Shown: positions 24,753-33,286, counted from the first letter of the stretch. The stretch is DNA of 64,000 nucleotides from Paenibacillus sp. (GCF_035645195.1 NZ_DASQNA010000041.1:1-64000), one strand, 5' to 3'. Notes: generated by a model from the letters alone, not told the origin. Program-made: numbers and translations.

Positions 24753-25478
24753 ATGATCGATACGGTGAGACAATGGGTTCGCGAAAGCAAGCGGGCCGTC
24801 TTTTTCGGCGGCGCCGGCACGTCGACGGAAAGCGGCATACCCGATTTTCGTTCGGCGGCGGGACTGTACGCGACAAGCGGGGGGAGCGGATTTCCGCCGG
24901 AGAAGATGCTGTCGCACACGTTTTTCATGGAGCATACGGCGCTTTTTTTCGACTTTTATAAAAAGTATATGATTCACCGCGGCGCGCAGCCGAACGAAGC
25001 GCATAAAGCGCTGGCGAAGCTCGAACGCGAGGGGATCCTGCAGGCGGTCGTGACGCAAAACATCGACGGATTGCACCAAGCGGCGGGCAGCCGGACCGTG
25101 TACGAGCTGCACGGGTCCGTGCATCGGAACCGCTGCATGGATTGCGGCGCGTTCTACACGCTGGAGGAGATGCTTGCGCTGGAAGGCGTCGTCCCCGGCT
25201 GTTCCGCGTGCGGCGGCGTCGTCAAGCCGGAGGTCGTCTTGTACGAGGAGGCGCTCGACCGATCGACTTGGGCGAAAGCGTGCGAGGCGGTGCGCGGCGC
25301 CGACCTGCTCATCGTCGGCGGCACCTCGCTCACCGTTTATCCCGCAGCCGGCTTGGTCGGGGAATTCGACGGGAATCGGCTCGTGCTGATCAACCGCGAC
25401 GAAACGCCGTACGACAGCCGGGCGGCGGCGGTATTCCGCGGCAGCATCGGCGACACGCTGAAGGAGCTGGCGCGGTAA
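24753..25478 (+). CDS. NAD-dependent protein deacylase (sirtuin)
   Basis: A 241-residue class sirtuin. It shows the NAD loop FFGGAGTSTESGIPDFRS (about residues 15-32), the catalytic TQNIDGLH and ELHGSVHRNRC with the general-base histidine, zinc cysteines in CMDCG and CSACGG, and late SLTVYPAAG. It removes acetyl groups from lysines using NAD. A GGAGGCACGAGC ribosome site supports ATG 24753 over the longer frame. The location next to acsA strongly suggests AcsA Lys552 as a substrate (inference). Confidence 0.9.
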   Translation: MIDTVRQWVRESKRAVFFGGAGTSTESGIPDFRSAAGLYATSGGSGFPPEKMLSHTFFMEHTALFFDFYKKYMIHRGAQPNEAHKALAKLEREGILQAVVTQNIDGLHQAAGSRTVYELHGSVHRNRCMDCGAFYTLEEMLALEGVVPGCSACGGVVKPEVVLYEEALDRSTWAKACEAVRGADLLIVGGTSLTVYPAAGLVGEFDGNRLVLINRDETPYDSRAAAVFRGSIGDTLKELAR

Positions 25479-25504
25479 CGCTTTACGGCCGGAAAAGGAA
25501 ACAT

Positions 25505-25541
25505 TTGCCTGCCCCTCGACGCCAAGGTACAATCGATTGTA
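25505..25541 (+). promoter_or_regulatory. Promoter with a 14-bp palindrome over the -10 box
   Basis: TTGCCT (25505-25510), a 17-base spacer and TACAAT (25528-25533) lie 30 bases before the DUF2252 gene. TACAATCGATTGTA (25528-25541) is a perfect palindrome containing the -10 box, so a dimeric repressor could sit there. Confidence 0.5.
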
Positions 25542-25565
25542 AACAGTAAGAGAGAGGGGAAGGGC

Positions 25566-26939
25566 ATGAACCGTTACCATCCGGAACGCATCCGCCGCAT
25601 GCGGCGCGATATTCGCGCTCAAATCGTCGAGGCGATTTTGGACGATTTCGACGGCGCGCTGATGGAGCTTCCATCCGAGGACCGCGCGGTCAAATACGCG
25701 AAAATGCGGGAAAGCGCCTTCCGTTTTTTCCGCGGCAGCGCGTATTTGTTTTATTTCGACGTCGCGCACATTCCTTTCCCGTACCATACGCCGATGGATA
25801 AGCCGACGTGGATTCAAGGCGACCTTCACTTCGAAAATTTCGGCGCCTTCCAAAGCCGCGACGGGCGCATCGTTTACGACATCAACGATTTCGACGAAGG
25901 ATATCTCGGCTCGTATTTGTACGATTTGCTTCGCATGAGCGTCAGCGTCGCACTCGTATGCGAATCGCTCGGTTACGACGACGAGCTGACCGCGGAAGCG
26001 ATCGAATCGTATTTGAAGGCGTATTATAAGCAGATCCGGCGCTTCTCGGAGCGCAAGGACGATATGGTCGCCATGCGGTTCGCGTCCGACAACACGGCCG
26101 GGCCGATCCGTAAGCTGCTGCGCAAGCTGGAGAAGAAGCGCCGCAGCGAGTTTCTCGACGAGGTGACGGAACGCACCGAGTCCGCGATTCGACGCTTCGT
26201 TCAATCCAGCGAGCTTGCGCCGGCGGAGCCGGAGGAGCGCTCTCGCCTGCACGCGGCGTGGGACGGCTACGTCGCGACGCTGGATCCGTCGGCGAAACGG
26301 GAGGCGGCGTTCTACGCCGTGAAGGACGTCGCGGTGAAGCACGGCTCCGGCACGGCGTCGCTCGGACTCGATCGATATTACGTGCTGATCGAAGGTCACC
26401 GGGATCCGGCGGCCGGGGATGACATCATTCTCGAGGTCAAAGAGGTGCGCGCGCCGGTGCCGGCGTACTTCGTGCCGTATCATGAACGGTTCTGGGCGCT
26501 GTACGAGCACCACGGCCAGCGCGTCGCGGCCACGCAGCGGGCGATGCAGCACGAGGCCGACCCGTTCCTCGGCTGGCTGACGATCGACGACCGCCATTTT
26601 TACGTCCGCGAACGGTCGCCGTTCAAGAAACGGCTGAAAGCGGACAAAATCGGCGCGCACGACGATTTGATCACGACGCTGAAGCAGATGGGCCGCATCA
26701 CCGCGAAAATTCATTCCCGCGCCGACAACGATTTGCGGGAAGGCGAAGGCATCATCGACTATCATGCGGAGCACGAAATTTGGGCCGCCATGGGGTCGGA
26801 TCCGAACGCGTTCGCGGCGACGATCGCCGCGTGGTCGATCGGCTACCGGTCGCAGGTGCATGAAGATTACGACATTTTCAAGGAATTGTCGGCGCGGCGT
26901 TATCCGGAGGTAGTCCAGACGGAAGCGCCCCCCTTATGA
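25566..26939 (+). CDS. DUF2252 family protein (kinase-like fold)
   Basis: A 457-residue protein of the DUF2252 family. It has the family's phosphotransferase-like marks: WIQGDLHFENFGAFQS (about residues 80-95; brackets the equivalent of a catalytic HxD loop) and VYDINDFDEGYLGSYLYDLLR, which resembles a metal-binding DFD. The family's substrate and activity are unknown; relation to aminoglycoside and HipA-like kinases is suggested only by these motifs. A GAGAGGGGAAGG site precedes the ATG. Confidence 0.8.
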   Translation: MNRYHPERIRRMRRDIRAQIVEAILDDFDGALMELPSEDRAVKYAKMRESAFRFFRGSAYLFYFDVAHIPFPYHTPMDKPTWIQGDLHFENFGAFQSRDGRIVYDINDFDEGYLGSYLYDLLRMSVSVALVCESLGYDDELTAEAIESYLKAYYKQIRRFSERKDDMVAMRFASDNTAGPIRKLLRKLEKKRRSEFLDEVTERTESAIRRFVQSSELAPAEPEERSRLHAAWDGYVATLDPSAKREAAFYAVKDVAVKHGSGTASLGLDRYYVLIEGHRDPAAGDDIILEVKEVRAPVPAYFVPYHERFWALYEHHGQRVAATQRAMQHEADPFLGWLTIDDRHFYVRERSPFKKRLKADKIGAHDDLITTLKQMGRITAKIHSRADNDLREGEGIIDYHAEHEIWAAMGSDPNAFAATIAAWSIGYRSQVHEDYDIFKELSARRYPEVVQTEAPPL

Positions 26940-26946
26940 GGATTGA

Positions 26947-27064
26947 AAATTCGCGCAACGAACGGGAGCGGTACGGTTGATCGGATGCTAGAGAGCCGCG
27001 GGATGGTGCAGCGAGGGCGTCCGGCGAGCCCGTCGTCTCATGATAGTGGAGACGGCGGGCTTTT
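26947..27064 (+). other. T-box-like leader remnant ending in a terminator hairpin
   Basis: The run GGGAGCGGTA (26963-26972), then AGAGAGCC (26990-26997) and GGGATGGTG (27000-27008) resembles the conserved points of T-box stem I. The expected T-box sequence (AGGGTGGNACC) and specifier region are not found. Instead a 13-bp hairpin with one G-U pair follows directly (27027-27061) with TTTT. It may be a shortened leader, a decayed copy, or simply the terminator of the DUF2252 transcript. Confidence 0.4.
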
Positions 27065-27279
27065 GCGTTCAATCCATCGATCGCCGGCCGCAACGCGTTG
27101 TAGCTCGAAGCGGGTATCCATCTGGACGGCCTCTTGAAAAATTGGAACGCGTATGAAATTATGAATCCAGAAGCGCTCGGCATGGCTCGGTTCATGATCG
27201 TGTTCGGCAGCCGCCGACAACGAACGACGCGCTTCGCGATCCCGAAATACCATACTAAGATTGTAGGTGCTGAACCCCA
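27065..27279. other. Gap before ilvA, possible coding remnant
   Basis: No gene is supported. A plus-strand frame is open from 27104 to a TAA at 27293-27295, with an ATG at 27161 (reads MNPEALGMARFMIVFGSRR), and has protein-like composition but no ribosome site; it overlaps the ilvA start. A minus-strand frame at 27038-27253 is also open. A decayed gene or rearrangement junction is possible. No clear sigma-A promoter for ilvA was found. Confidence 0.3.
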
Positions 27280-28533
27280 GTGGACGCTTCCCTAATCACC
27301 ATCGAAGAGATATTGATCGCGCACACCCGCATGAAGGACCAAGTCGTGGAGACGCCGCTGCAGCGCAACGCGGTGCTCTCCCAACGTTTCGAGTGCAACG
27401 TGTACTTGAAGCGCGAAGACCTGCAGGTCGTGCGATCGTTTAAAATTCGCGGCGCCTACAACTTCATTCGCGGGCTGCCGGAGGACGTCGCCGCCCGCGG
27501 CGTCGTCTGCGCGAGCGCCGGCAACCACGCGCAGGGCGTCGCATATTCGTGCAGCGCGCTCGGCATTCCCGGCGCGATCTTCATGCCGGCGACGACGCCG
27601 AAGCAAAAAATATCGCAGGTCGAACGGTTCGGCGGCGGCCAAGTGATGATCCGCCTCGTCGGCGACACGTTCGACGACGCGCTGGCGGAAGCGAACCGGT
27701 ACGCGGCGGAGAGGAATATGACGTTCGTCCACCCGTTCGATCATCCGGCGATCATCGCCGGGCAGGGCACCGTCGCCGCCGAAATTCTCGGCGCCGCGAC
27801 GGAGCCGATCGATTACTTGTTCGTCGGCGTCGGCGGCGGCGGACTCGCCGCGGGCGTCGCGTCGTACGTGAAACGGCTCAGCCCTTCGACGCGCATCGTC
27901 GGCGTCGAAGCGGCCGGAGCCCCGACGATGCGGACGGCGTTCGACCGCGGCGAGATCGTGTCGCTCGAGGAGATCGACCGGTTCGTCGACGGCGCCGCCG
28001 TCAAGCGGGCGGGCGAGCTGACGTACGACATTTGCCGCCGTCTGCTCGACGATATGATCGTGGTGCCCGAAGGCAAGGTGTGCACGACGATTCTGGAGCT
28101 GTACAACGAGAACGCGATCGTCGTCGAGCCGGCCGGCGCCCTGCCGGTGTCCGCGCTGGATGCGTTCCGGGACGACATTCGCGGCAAGACGGTCGTGTGC
28201 GTCATCAGCGGCGGGAACAACGACATCGAGCGGATGCAGGAAATTAAAGAGCGGTCGCTGTTGTACGAAGGGCTGAAGCATTACTTCGTCGTCAATTTCC
28301 CGCAGCGCGCCGGCGCTCTTCGGGAGTTCCTCGACGGCGTGCTCGGTCCCGACGACGACATCACGCGATTCGAGTATACGAAGAAAAGCAGCAAGGAGAA
28401 CGGGCCCGCGCTCGTCGGCATCGAGCTGAAATCGCCGGCCGATTACGAGCCGCTGATCGCCCGTATGCGGGATAAGGGCATCTCGTTCATCGCGCTGAAG
28501 GACCATCCGGATTTGTTCCAGCTGCTCGTTTGA
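27280..28533 (+). CDS. ilvA: Threonine ammonia-lyase (threonine dehydratase)
   Basis: A 417-residue PLP enzyme that deaminates threonine to 2-oxobutyrate, the first step of isoleucine synthesis. The PLP lysine is in LQVVRSFKIRGAYN (about residues 47-60), SAGNHAQGVAYS and the glycine loop VGVGGGGLAAG are canonical. The C-terminal 80 residues form an ACT-like regulatory domain with the Bacillus-type ending. The start is a GTG with a weak GTAGGTG site. No other ilv genes are adjacent. Confidence 0.92.
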   Translation: MDASLITIEEILIAHTRMKDQVVETPLQRNAVLSQRFECNVYLKREDLQVVRSFKIRGAYNFIRGLPEDVAARGVVCASAGNHAQGVAYSCSALGIPGAIFMPATTPKQKISQVERFGGGQVMIRLVGDTFDDALAEANRYAAERNMTFVHPFDHPAIIAGQGTVAAEILGAATEPIDYLFVGVGGGGLAAGVASYVKRLSPSTRIVGVEAAGAPTMRTAFDRGEIVSLEEIDRFVDGAAVKRAGELTYDICRRLLDDMIVVPEGKVCTTILELYNENAIVVEPAGALPVSALDAFRDDIRGKTVVCVISGGNNDIERMQEIKERSLLYEGLKHYFVVNFPQRAGALREFLDGVLGPDDDITRFEYTKKSSKENGPALVGIELKSPADYEPLIARMRDKGISFIALKDHPDLFQLLV

Positions 28534-28627
28534 CGAAAAAACACAAAAAACGGGAAACTTTTCCACCTGTCGACTCGTCTGTGTTATGGGATGCATGTCC
28601 TAAAAGATGGGTCGGGAGGAAGAAAGG

Positions 28628-30076
28628 TTGAAACGGATTTGGAGGCGGAAAGCCGGCGCCGCGGCGTCCTTGGCGCTGGCGGTATTGACGGCGTGCTCGT
28701 TCGGGAGCGAAACGGAGGAAACATCGGCGGAACCGGCGGTCATCAAAGCGATGTACTGGGACGAATCGGCATTTTACCAGCATTTCGGCAACTTGTTTTT
28801 GCTGCAGCATCCGAACGTCGAGCTCGAAGTCGTGTCGACGCAGTCCATTTACCAGCAGGGGCAAGATCCGATTAAAGGGTTGAAGGAGCTGGTCGCGAAG
28901 GAGCAGCCGGATGTACTGCTGTTGAACGATTACAACTTCGGCTCCTTCCGGGAAGACGGGCTGCTGTACGAGCTCGACGCGCTGGTCGCACAGGACGAGG
29001 AGTGGCTGGAAGGCATCCTGCCCGCGGCGATCGACCATTTGCGCTCGTTGGGCGACGGCAAGCTGTACGGTCTCGCGCCGAGTTTTTCGAGCCAAGCGCT
29101 GTTTTACAACAAGAAGCTGTTCGAGCAGCACGGCGTACCGCTGCCGACGGACGGCATGACGTGGGACGAGCTGGTCGCGCTCGCCGAACGGTTTCCGACG
29201 GACGGCGGCGACAGCGAGCGGGTATACGGCCTGGATGCGTTCCGCGGAAATGCGAGCATCTGGAACATGTTTCAATTCGGCTCCGCGGAAGGGTTGATCT
29301 ATCTCGATCCGGACTCGAAGAAGATTACCCTTCATACCGATTCCTGGAAGCAGGTCGCGGAACGGGTAAAGCGCATCGCGACGTCGGAGGCCGTGTTCAA
29401 GCAGGATTCGGAAAATCCGGATTTCGGCGGCTCTTACGAGGAGTTTTTGCGGCGCGATCTGTTTTTGACGGGCCGCATCGCGATGCGGCCTGATTATGCG
29501 TACTATGTCAACCAGTTGAAGGAAGCGGCCCAGCGGTTGGAAGAAGCCAAAGAGCTCGATTGGGACGTCGTGACGGTGCCCGCGGCCCCGAACGCGCCGA
29601 ACGGTTCGACATCGTTCCAACTGCAGGACATTTTCGCGATCAATGCTCAATCGACGAACGTCGAGGCCGCGTGGGAATTCGTTAAATTCATCCATTCCGA
29701 CGATTTCGCAAGGGTGACTGCGCGCGCGCCCGTGTTCGGCGGACTGCCGACGCGCGTCGAGTACATCCGCAACGACGAGGGCAAAAACTTGGAGGCGTTC
29801 TACGCCTCCGCGTCGAGTTCGTCGGCGTCGAGTGGGCCGGATTTCAGCCGCCTCCCGGAATCGTTCAACGCGAACTTCTTCGGGATCGCGGATAAGCACT
29901 GGCAGGCGTTCCTGCAAGACGAGCTGACGGCTGAGGAGATGCTTAGCCAAATTGAAACCGAGGCCCAGGCGATGCTGGACCAAGCGGTCGAGCAAGAGGC
30001 CGCCGGGGAACCAGGGTCGGGGGATGCCGCGGATGAAGCTCCGCAGGAGGCGGCGCAAGAGGCGGTACAAGAGTAA
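28628..30076 (+). CDS. Extracellular solute-binding lipoprotein (family 1)
   Basis: A 482-residue lipoprotein with a short signal, lipobox LTAC (about residue 23) and a sugar-type binding fold: KAMYWDESAFY near the start, QALFYNKKLFEQHGVP, and RDLFLTGRIAMRPDYAYY. The TTG at 28628 has GGGAGGAAG eight bases upstream and was preferred to ATG 28607. The last 35 residues are rich in Glu and Ala, a disordered tail unusual for this family. No permease or ATPase gene is adjacent, so the substrate is unknown. Confidence 0.8.
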   Translation: MKRIWRRKAGAAASLALAVLTACSFGSETEETSAEPAVIKAMYWDESAFYQHFGNLFLLQHPNVELEVVSTQSIYQQGQDPIKGLKELVAKEQPDVLLLNDYNFGSFREDGLLYELDALVAQDEEWLEGILPAAIDHLRSLGDGKLYGLAPSFSSQALFYNKKLFEQHGVPLPTDGMTWDELVALAERFPTDGGDSERVYGLDAFRGNASIWNMFQFGSAEGLIYLDPDSKKITLHTDSWKQVAERVKRIATSEAVFKQDSENPDFGGSYEEFLRRDLFLTGRIAMRPDYAYYVNQLKEAAQRLEEAKELDWDVVTVPAAPNAPNGSTSFQLQDIFAINAQSTNVEAAWEFVKFIHSDDFARVTARAPVFGGLPTRVEYIRNDEGKNLEAFYASASSSSASSGPDFSRLPESFNANFFGIADKHWQAFLQDELTAEEMLSQIETEAQAMLDQAVEQEAAGEPGSGDAADEAPQEAAQEAVQE

Positions 30077-30108
30077 GGCGTTGGATGAGTTTGAAATGTA
30101 ACGGTAAT

Positions 30109-30142
30109 GACCGTCTCCGGAACCGGGGGCGGTCGTTTTTTT
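30109..30142 (+). terminator. Rho-independent terminator
   Basis: GACCGTCTCCGG and the GGGGGCGGTC arm pair around AACC, followed by seven T. It ends the solute-binding protein transcript. Confidence 0.85.
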
Positions 30143-30159
30143 GTGTAGTGCTGGAGTTT

Positions 30160-30403
30160 GGCGGAGCGGCGGTCGGTCGGGTGCTGTGTTATGGGTAGTG
30201 GGGTGGCAAAAGAAGCGAGGGGTGTTCCCATAACAAGCAACCAAGCTACCCATAATGGGCCGAAGGCGGGAGCGGCGGGCGGTCGGGTGCTGTGTTATGG
30301 GTAGTGGGGTAGCAAAAGAAGCGAGGGGTGTTCCCATAACTAATAACCAAGCTACCCAAAATGGGCCGAAGGCGGGAGCGGCGGGCGGTTGGGTGCTGTG
30401 TTA
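30160..30403. repeat. 106-bp tandem repeat, about 2.3 copies
   Basis: The motif GTGCTGTGTT occurs at 30181, 30287 and (as GTGCTGTGTTA) 30393, an exact period of 106. Copies 1 and 2 differ at a few sites only; copy 3 is cut after about 40 bases. Each unit carries GTTATGGG with CCCATAAC and GGGTAGC with GCTACCC, in the order A-B-A'-B', so the arms interleave and could form a pseudoknot or two alternative hairpins. No gene is supported inside. The remaining gap 30404-30600 holds the next gene's promoter. Confidence 0.85.
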
Positions 30404-30524
30404 AGGAGTTCTGTCGGATGATCCCCGGCGGCCAAAGTTTCGGGCGAAAAGGTCCGGCACCGGAAAACGAGGGACAAACAATACATGGAGTAGTTTGTGA
30501 ATTCCCCAACAAAATAAAAATATG

Positions 30525-30553
30525 TTGCAGAATAACGACATTCCAGCTAAAAT
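30525..30553 (+). promoter_or_regulatory. Sigma-A promoter of the DUF2087 gene
   Basis: TTGCAG (30525-30530), a 17-base spacer and TAAAAT (30548-30553) lie in a markedly AT-rich stretch, 48 bases before the start codon. The AT content is unlike the flanking genes. Confidence 0.65.
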
Positions 30554-30600
30554 GTTGGTATAAGAACAAACGATATTCGAAAATGTTGGGATGTGACCAC

Positions 30601-31380
30601 ATGGATGTGGATCAACTGTTTTGGGAAGCGTCGCCGGAGGAGCTAAAGCGGGGCTACAAGACGGAGGCGGCGGAGAACGTGCATCGGTGCCTGGTGTGCG
30701 GCGAAACGGCGGAGTTCGGTCGCGTCTATCCGGTCGGCGATCGCTGGTACGACGCCGAGGCGTACATGCGCTCGCATATCGCGGCGGCGCACGAGTCGAT
30801 GTTTACTTACTTGCTCGGTCTCGATAAGAAATGGACGGGGCTGACGGACGCGCAGCGGGAGGTGCTGCGCATGTTTTACGATGGCCGGAGCGACGCGGAC
30901 ATCGCCAGCGCGACCGGCAGCAAGCCGGCGACGGTGCGGTACCACCGGTTCCATCTGCGCGAGAAGGAAAAGCAGGCGAAGGTGTTCGTCGCGCTGATGG
31001 CGCTGCTCGACGAAAAGCCGAAGCCGAGTGCAGGGCGGGAATTCGTCCCGATTCATCGGACGGCGACCGCCGTCGACGAACGGTACGCGATGACGGAAGC
31101 GGAAAACGAAAAGGTGCTTGCGACGTACTTCCCGTACGGCTTAGAAGGCCCGCTGCGCGAGTTTCCGTCGAAGGAGAAGCGGAAAATCGCGGTGCTGCGC
31201 CACCTGCTGAAGCGCTTCGAGCGCAATCGGACGTACACGGAGAAGGAAGTGAACGCGGTGCTGAAGGAAGCGTACGCGGACTTCGTAACGCTGCGCAGGT
31301 ATATGATCGAGTACGGCTTCATGGATCGCCGGGACGACGGCAGCGAATATTGGGTGAAGGGAGAAGTCGTACATGGATAA
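30601..31380 (+). CDS. DUF2087 protein with helix-turn-helix region
   Basis: A 259-residue protein. The first part has a CLVCGE zinc-finger-like segment with later histidines (SHIAAAHE), then a LuxR-like helix-turn-helix (LTDAQREVLRMFYDG, followed by SDADIASATGSKPATVRYH, about residues 78-116), and the C-terminal DUF2087 domain with FPSKEKRKIAVLRHLLKRF and YTEKEVNAVLKEAY. It is probably a DNA-binding regulator; the ligand is unknown. It overlaps the GIY-YIG gene by eight bases. The ATG at 30601 has only a weak ribosome site; a longer frame back to 30361 crosses the repeat and promoter and was rejected. Confidence 0.78.
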   Translation: MDVDQLFWEASPEELKRGYKTEAAENVHRCLVCGETAEFGRVYPVGDRWYDAEAYMRSHIAAAHESMFTYLLGLDKKWTGLTDAQREVLRMFYDGRSDADIASATGSKPATVRYHRFHLREKEKQAKVFVALMALLDEKPKPSAGREFVPIHRTATAVDERYAMTEAENEKVLATYFPYGLEGPLREFPSKEKRKIAVLRHLLKRFERNRTYTEKEVNAVLKEAYADFVTLRRYMIEYGFMDRRDDGSEYWVKGEVVHG

Positions 31381-31741
31381 AGCGCGGAAAAAGGAGCTCG
31401 CGAACGAGTATGTATTGGCTCGTCGGCCGGCGGGTGTCTACCGGATGGTGCATGTCGAAAGCGGAAAATCGTACGTCGGGTCGACGCCGGATTTGCCGGC
31501 GATGGAGAACCGTCTGCCGTTCGAGCTGAACCTCGGCACGAGCACGAAGAAGGCGCTGCTGGCGGATTGGCGAAAGTATGGAGCGGACGCGTTCCGATTC
31601 GAGGTGTTGGAAACGTTCAAGCCGCCGGAGGACGGCAGCTACAATCTCGTCAAGGAGCTTGAACGGATGGAGGCCGCGTGGCTGGAACGGCTTCAGCCGT
31701 ACGAAGATAAAGGTTACAATCGGCGCGCTCGCGACGAATAA
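31373..31741 (+). CDS. GIY-YIG domain protein
   Basis: A 122-residue protein with a GIY-YIG nuclease-like domain: AGVYRMVHVESGKSYVGST (about residues 20-38) replaces the name motif as GVY...YVG, followed by an arginine-containing helix and a late Glu (LERMEAAWLERLQ). The family includes DNA repair and homing endonucleases, but short stand-alone members are mostly uncharacterised. It is translationally coupled to the DUF2087 regulator and ends at a terminator, so the two genes form one unit. Confidence 0.75.
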   Translation: MDKARKKELANEYVLARRPAGVYRMVHVESGKSYVGSTPDLPAMENRLPFELNLGTSTKKALLADWRKYGADAFRFEVLETFKPPEDGSYNLVKELERMEAAWLERLQPYEDKGYNRRARDE

Positions 31742-31789
31742 AAGGCCGCTTGCGAAAAGAATCGTCTTGGCGATTCCGCAAGCGGCCTT
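31742..31789. terminator. Bidirectional terminator
   Basis: AAGGCCGCTTGCG and CGCAAGCGGCCTT pair over thirteen bases with an inner stem (GAATCG with CGATTC). It separates the GIY-YIG gene from the converging gcv operon. Confidence 0.82.
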
Positions 31790-31795
31790 CCCCGT

Positions 31796-33286
31796 TTACG
31801 GTCCGCAGGCGCAGTTGAGCACCGGTTTTCGAGCCGCCGTCGCCTCGTCGAGCCGCCGCACCGCCGTCGTGTACGGAGCGCCTCGCACGAGCTCCGGGTT
31901 CGTTCTCGCTTCTTCGACGATCGCGAGCAGCGTGTCGGCGAACGCGTCGAGCGTTTCCTTGCTTTCCGTCTCGGTCGGTTCGATCATTAAGCACTCTTCT
32001 ACGTTCAGAGGGAAGTAAATCGTCGGCGGATGATAGCCGAAATCGAGCAGCCGCTTCGCGAGATCGAGCGTCCGGACGCCGTGCGTCTTCAGTGATTTGC
32101 CGGACAGGACGAATTCGTGCTTGCAGATGCGGTCGTACGGCACGTCGAAGGCCGGCGAGAGACGGCGGAACAAGTAATTGGCGTTCAGCACCGCCAATTC
32201 GGACACGCGCCTGAGCCCCTCCGGACCGAGCGTGCGGATGTAGGCGTACGCGCGCGCTAGGATGCCGAAGTTGCCGTAATACGGTTTCACGCGGCCGATA
32301 GACTGCGGGATGTCCTCGTTCCAATAATACGTGCCGTCCTCGCGCTTTTCCGCGATCGGCGCGGGCAGGAACGGCGCCAAATGCGCTTTGACGCCGACCG
32401 GACCCGCCCCGGGCCCGCCGCCGCCGTGCGGGGTGCTCATCGTTTTGTGCAGATTGAGGTGCACGACGTCGAAGCCCATGTCGCCCGGGCGGGCGATGCC
32501 GAGGATGGCGTTCGAGTTGGCGCCGTCATAGTACAGCTGGCCGCCGGCCTCGTGCACGATCGCGGCGATGGCCTCGATGCGCTCCTCGAACAGCCCGAGC
32601 GTATTCGGGTTCGTCAGCATGAGCGCCGCCGTGTCCGGGCCGACCGCGGCCCGCAGCGCGTCCAGGTCGACGAGACCGCGGTCGTCGGACGGGATCGTCA
32701 CCGTCTCGTAGCCGGCCGCCGTCGCGCTCGCCGGGTTCGTGCCGTGAGACGAATCGGGCACGAGGACCTTCGTGCGAGTTTCGCCCCGGCTTTCGTGGTA
32801 CGCCCGAATGAGCATGAGGCCGGTAAACTCGCCGTGCGCCCCTGCGGCCGGCTGGAGCGTAACGCGGTCCATGCCGGTAATTTCGGCCAGATCCCGCTGC
32901 AGCGTGTACAGCAGCTCCAGAGCGCCTTGGACGGATTCCTCCGCCTGGTACGGATGGATGCGGGCGAAGCCGGTCAGGCGCGCGACGTCTTCGTTCAGCT
33001 TCGGATTGTATTTCATCGTGCACGAGCCGAGCGGATAAAAGCCGTTGTCGACGCCGAAGTTGCGGCGGGACAGCGCCGTATAATGCCGGACGACGTCGAC
33101 TTCGTACAGCTCGGGCAGCGCAGCGGGTTCGGTTCGCAAGTATGCGGCCGGAACGATCTCTTCGAGCGGAACGTCCGGCACGTCGCAGGCGGGCAGCGAA
33201 TAGGCGGCGCGTCCGGGACGGCTTCGCTCGAACACGAGCGGCGTGTCGGCAGCGGCGGCCGAGCGGTCGGTGTTGGCGTGGTTCAT
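31796..33286 (-). CDS. gcvPB: Glycine dehydrogenase (decarboxylating), subunit 2
   Basis: A 496-residue PLP subunit of the P-protein, which decarboxylates glycine and loads the aminomethyl group on lipoyl-GcvH. Family marks are [39 protein letters not shown] and the PLP lysine in [21 protein letters not shown]. The ATG at 33286 overlaps gcvPA by four bases. The C-terminus ends NCACGP. The H-protein gene is not in this window. Confidence 0.94.
   Translation of the reverse strand: MNHANTDRSAAAADTPLVFERSRPGRAAYSLPACDVPDVPLEEIVPAAYLRTEPAALPELYEVDVVRHYTALSRRNFGVDNGFYPLGSCTMKYNPKLNEDVARLTGFARIHPYQAEESVQGALELLYTLQRDLAEITGMDRVTLQPAAGAHGEFTGLMLIRAYHESRGETRTKVLVPDSSHGTNPASATAAGYETVTIPSDDRGLVDLDALRAAVGPDTAALMLTNPNTLGLFEERIEAIAAIVHEAGGQLYYDGANSNAILGIARPGDMGFDVVHLNLHKTMSTPHGGGGPGAGPVGVKAHLAPFLPAPIAEKREDGTYYWNEDIPQSIGRVKPYYGNFGILARAYAYIRTLGPEGLRRVSELAVLNANYLFRRLSPAFDVPYDRICKHEFVLSGKSLKTHGVRTLDLAKRLLDFGYHPPTIYFPLNVEECLMIEPTETESKETLDAFADTLLAIVEEARTNPELVRGAPYTTAVRRLDEATAARKPVLNCACGP

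Noticed and set aside
26947-27064. A complete, working T-box riboswitch for ilvA
   Set aside because: The antiterminator T-box sequence and a clear specifier loop were not found, and more than 200 bases separate the hairpin from ilvA.
27038-27253. A 71-codon minus-strand gene before ilvA
   Set aside because: No ribosome site and it overlaps the terminator hairpin; a remnant is the most that can be said.
28487-30337. A minus-strand frame containing repeated peptide MGTPLASFATPLPITQHP
   Set aside because: The peptide repeats come from reading through the 106-bp DNA repeat; the remainder is antisense to the lipoprotein gene.
30160-30403. CRISPR array
   Set aside because: The unit is 106 bp with no variable spacers between short repeats, and no cas gene is present.
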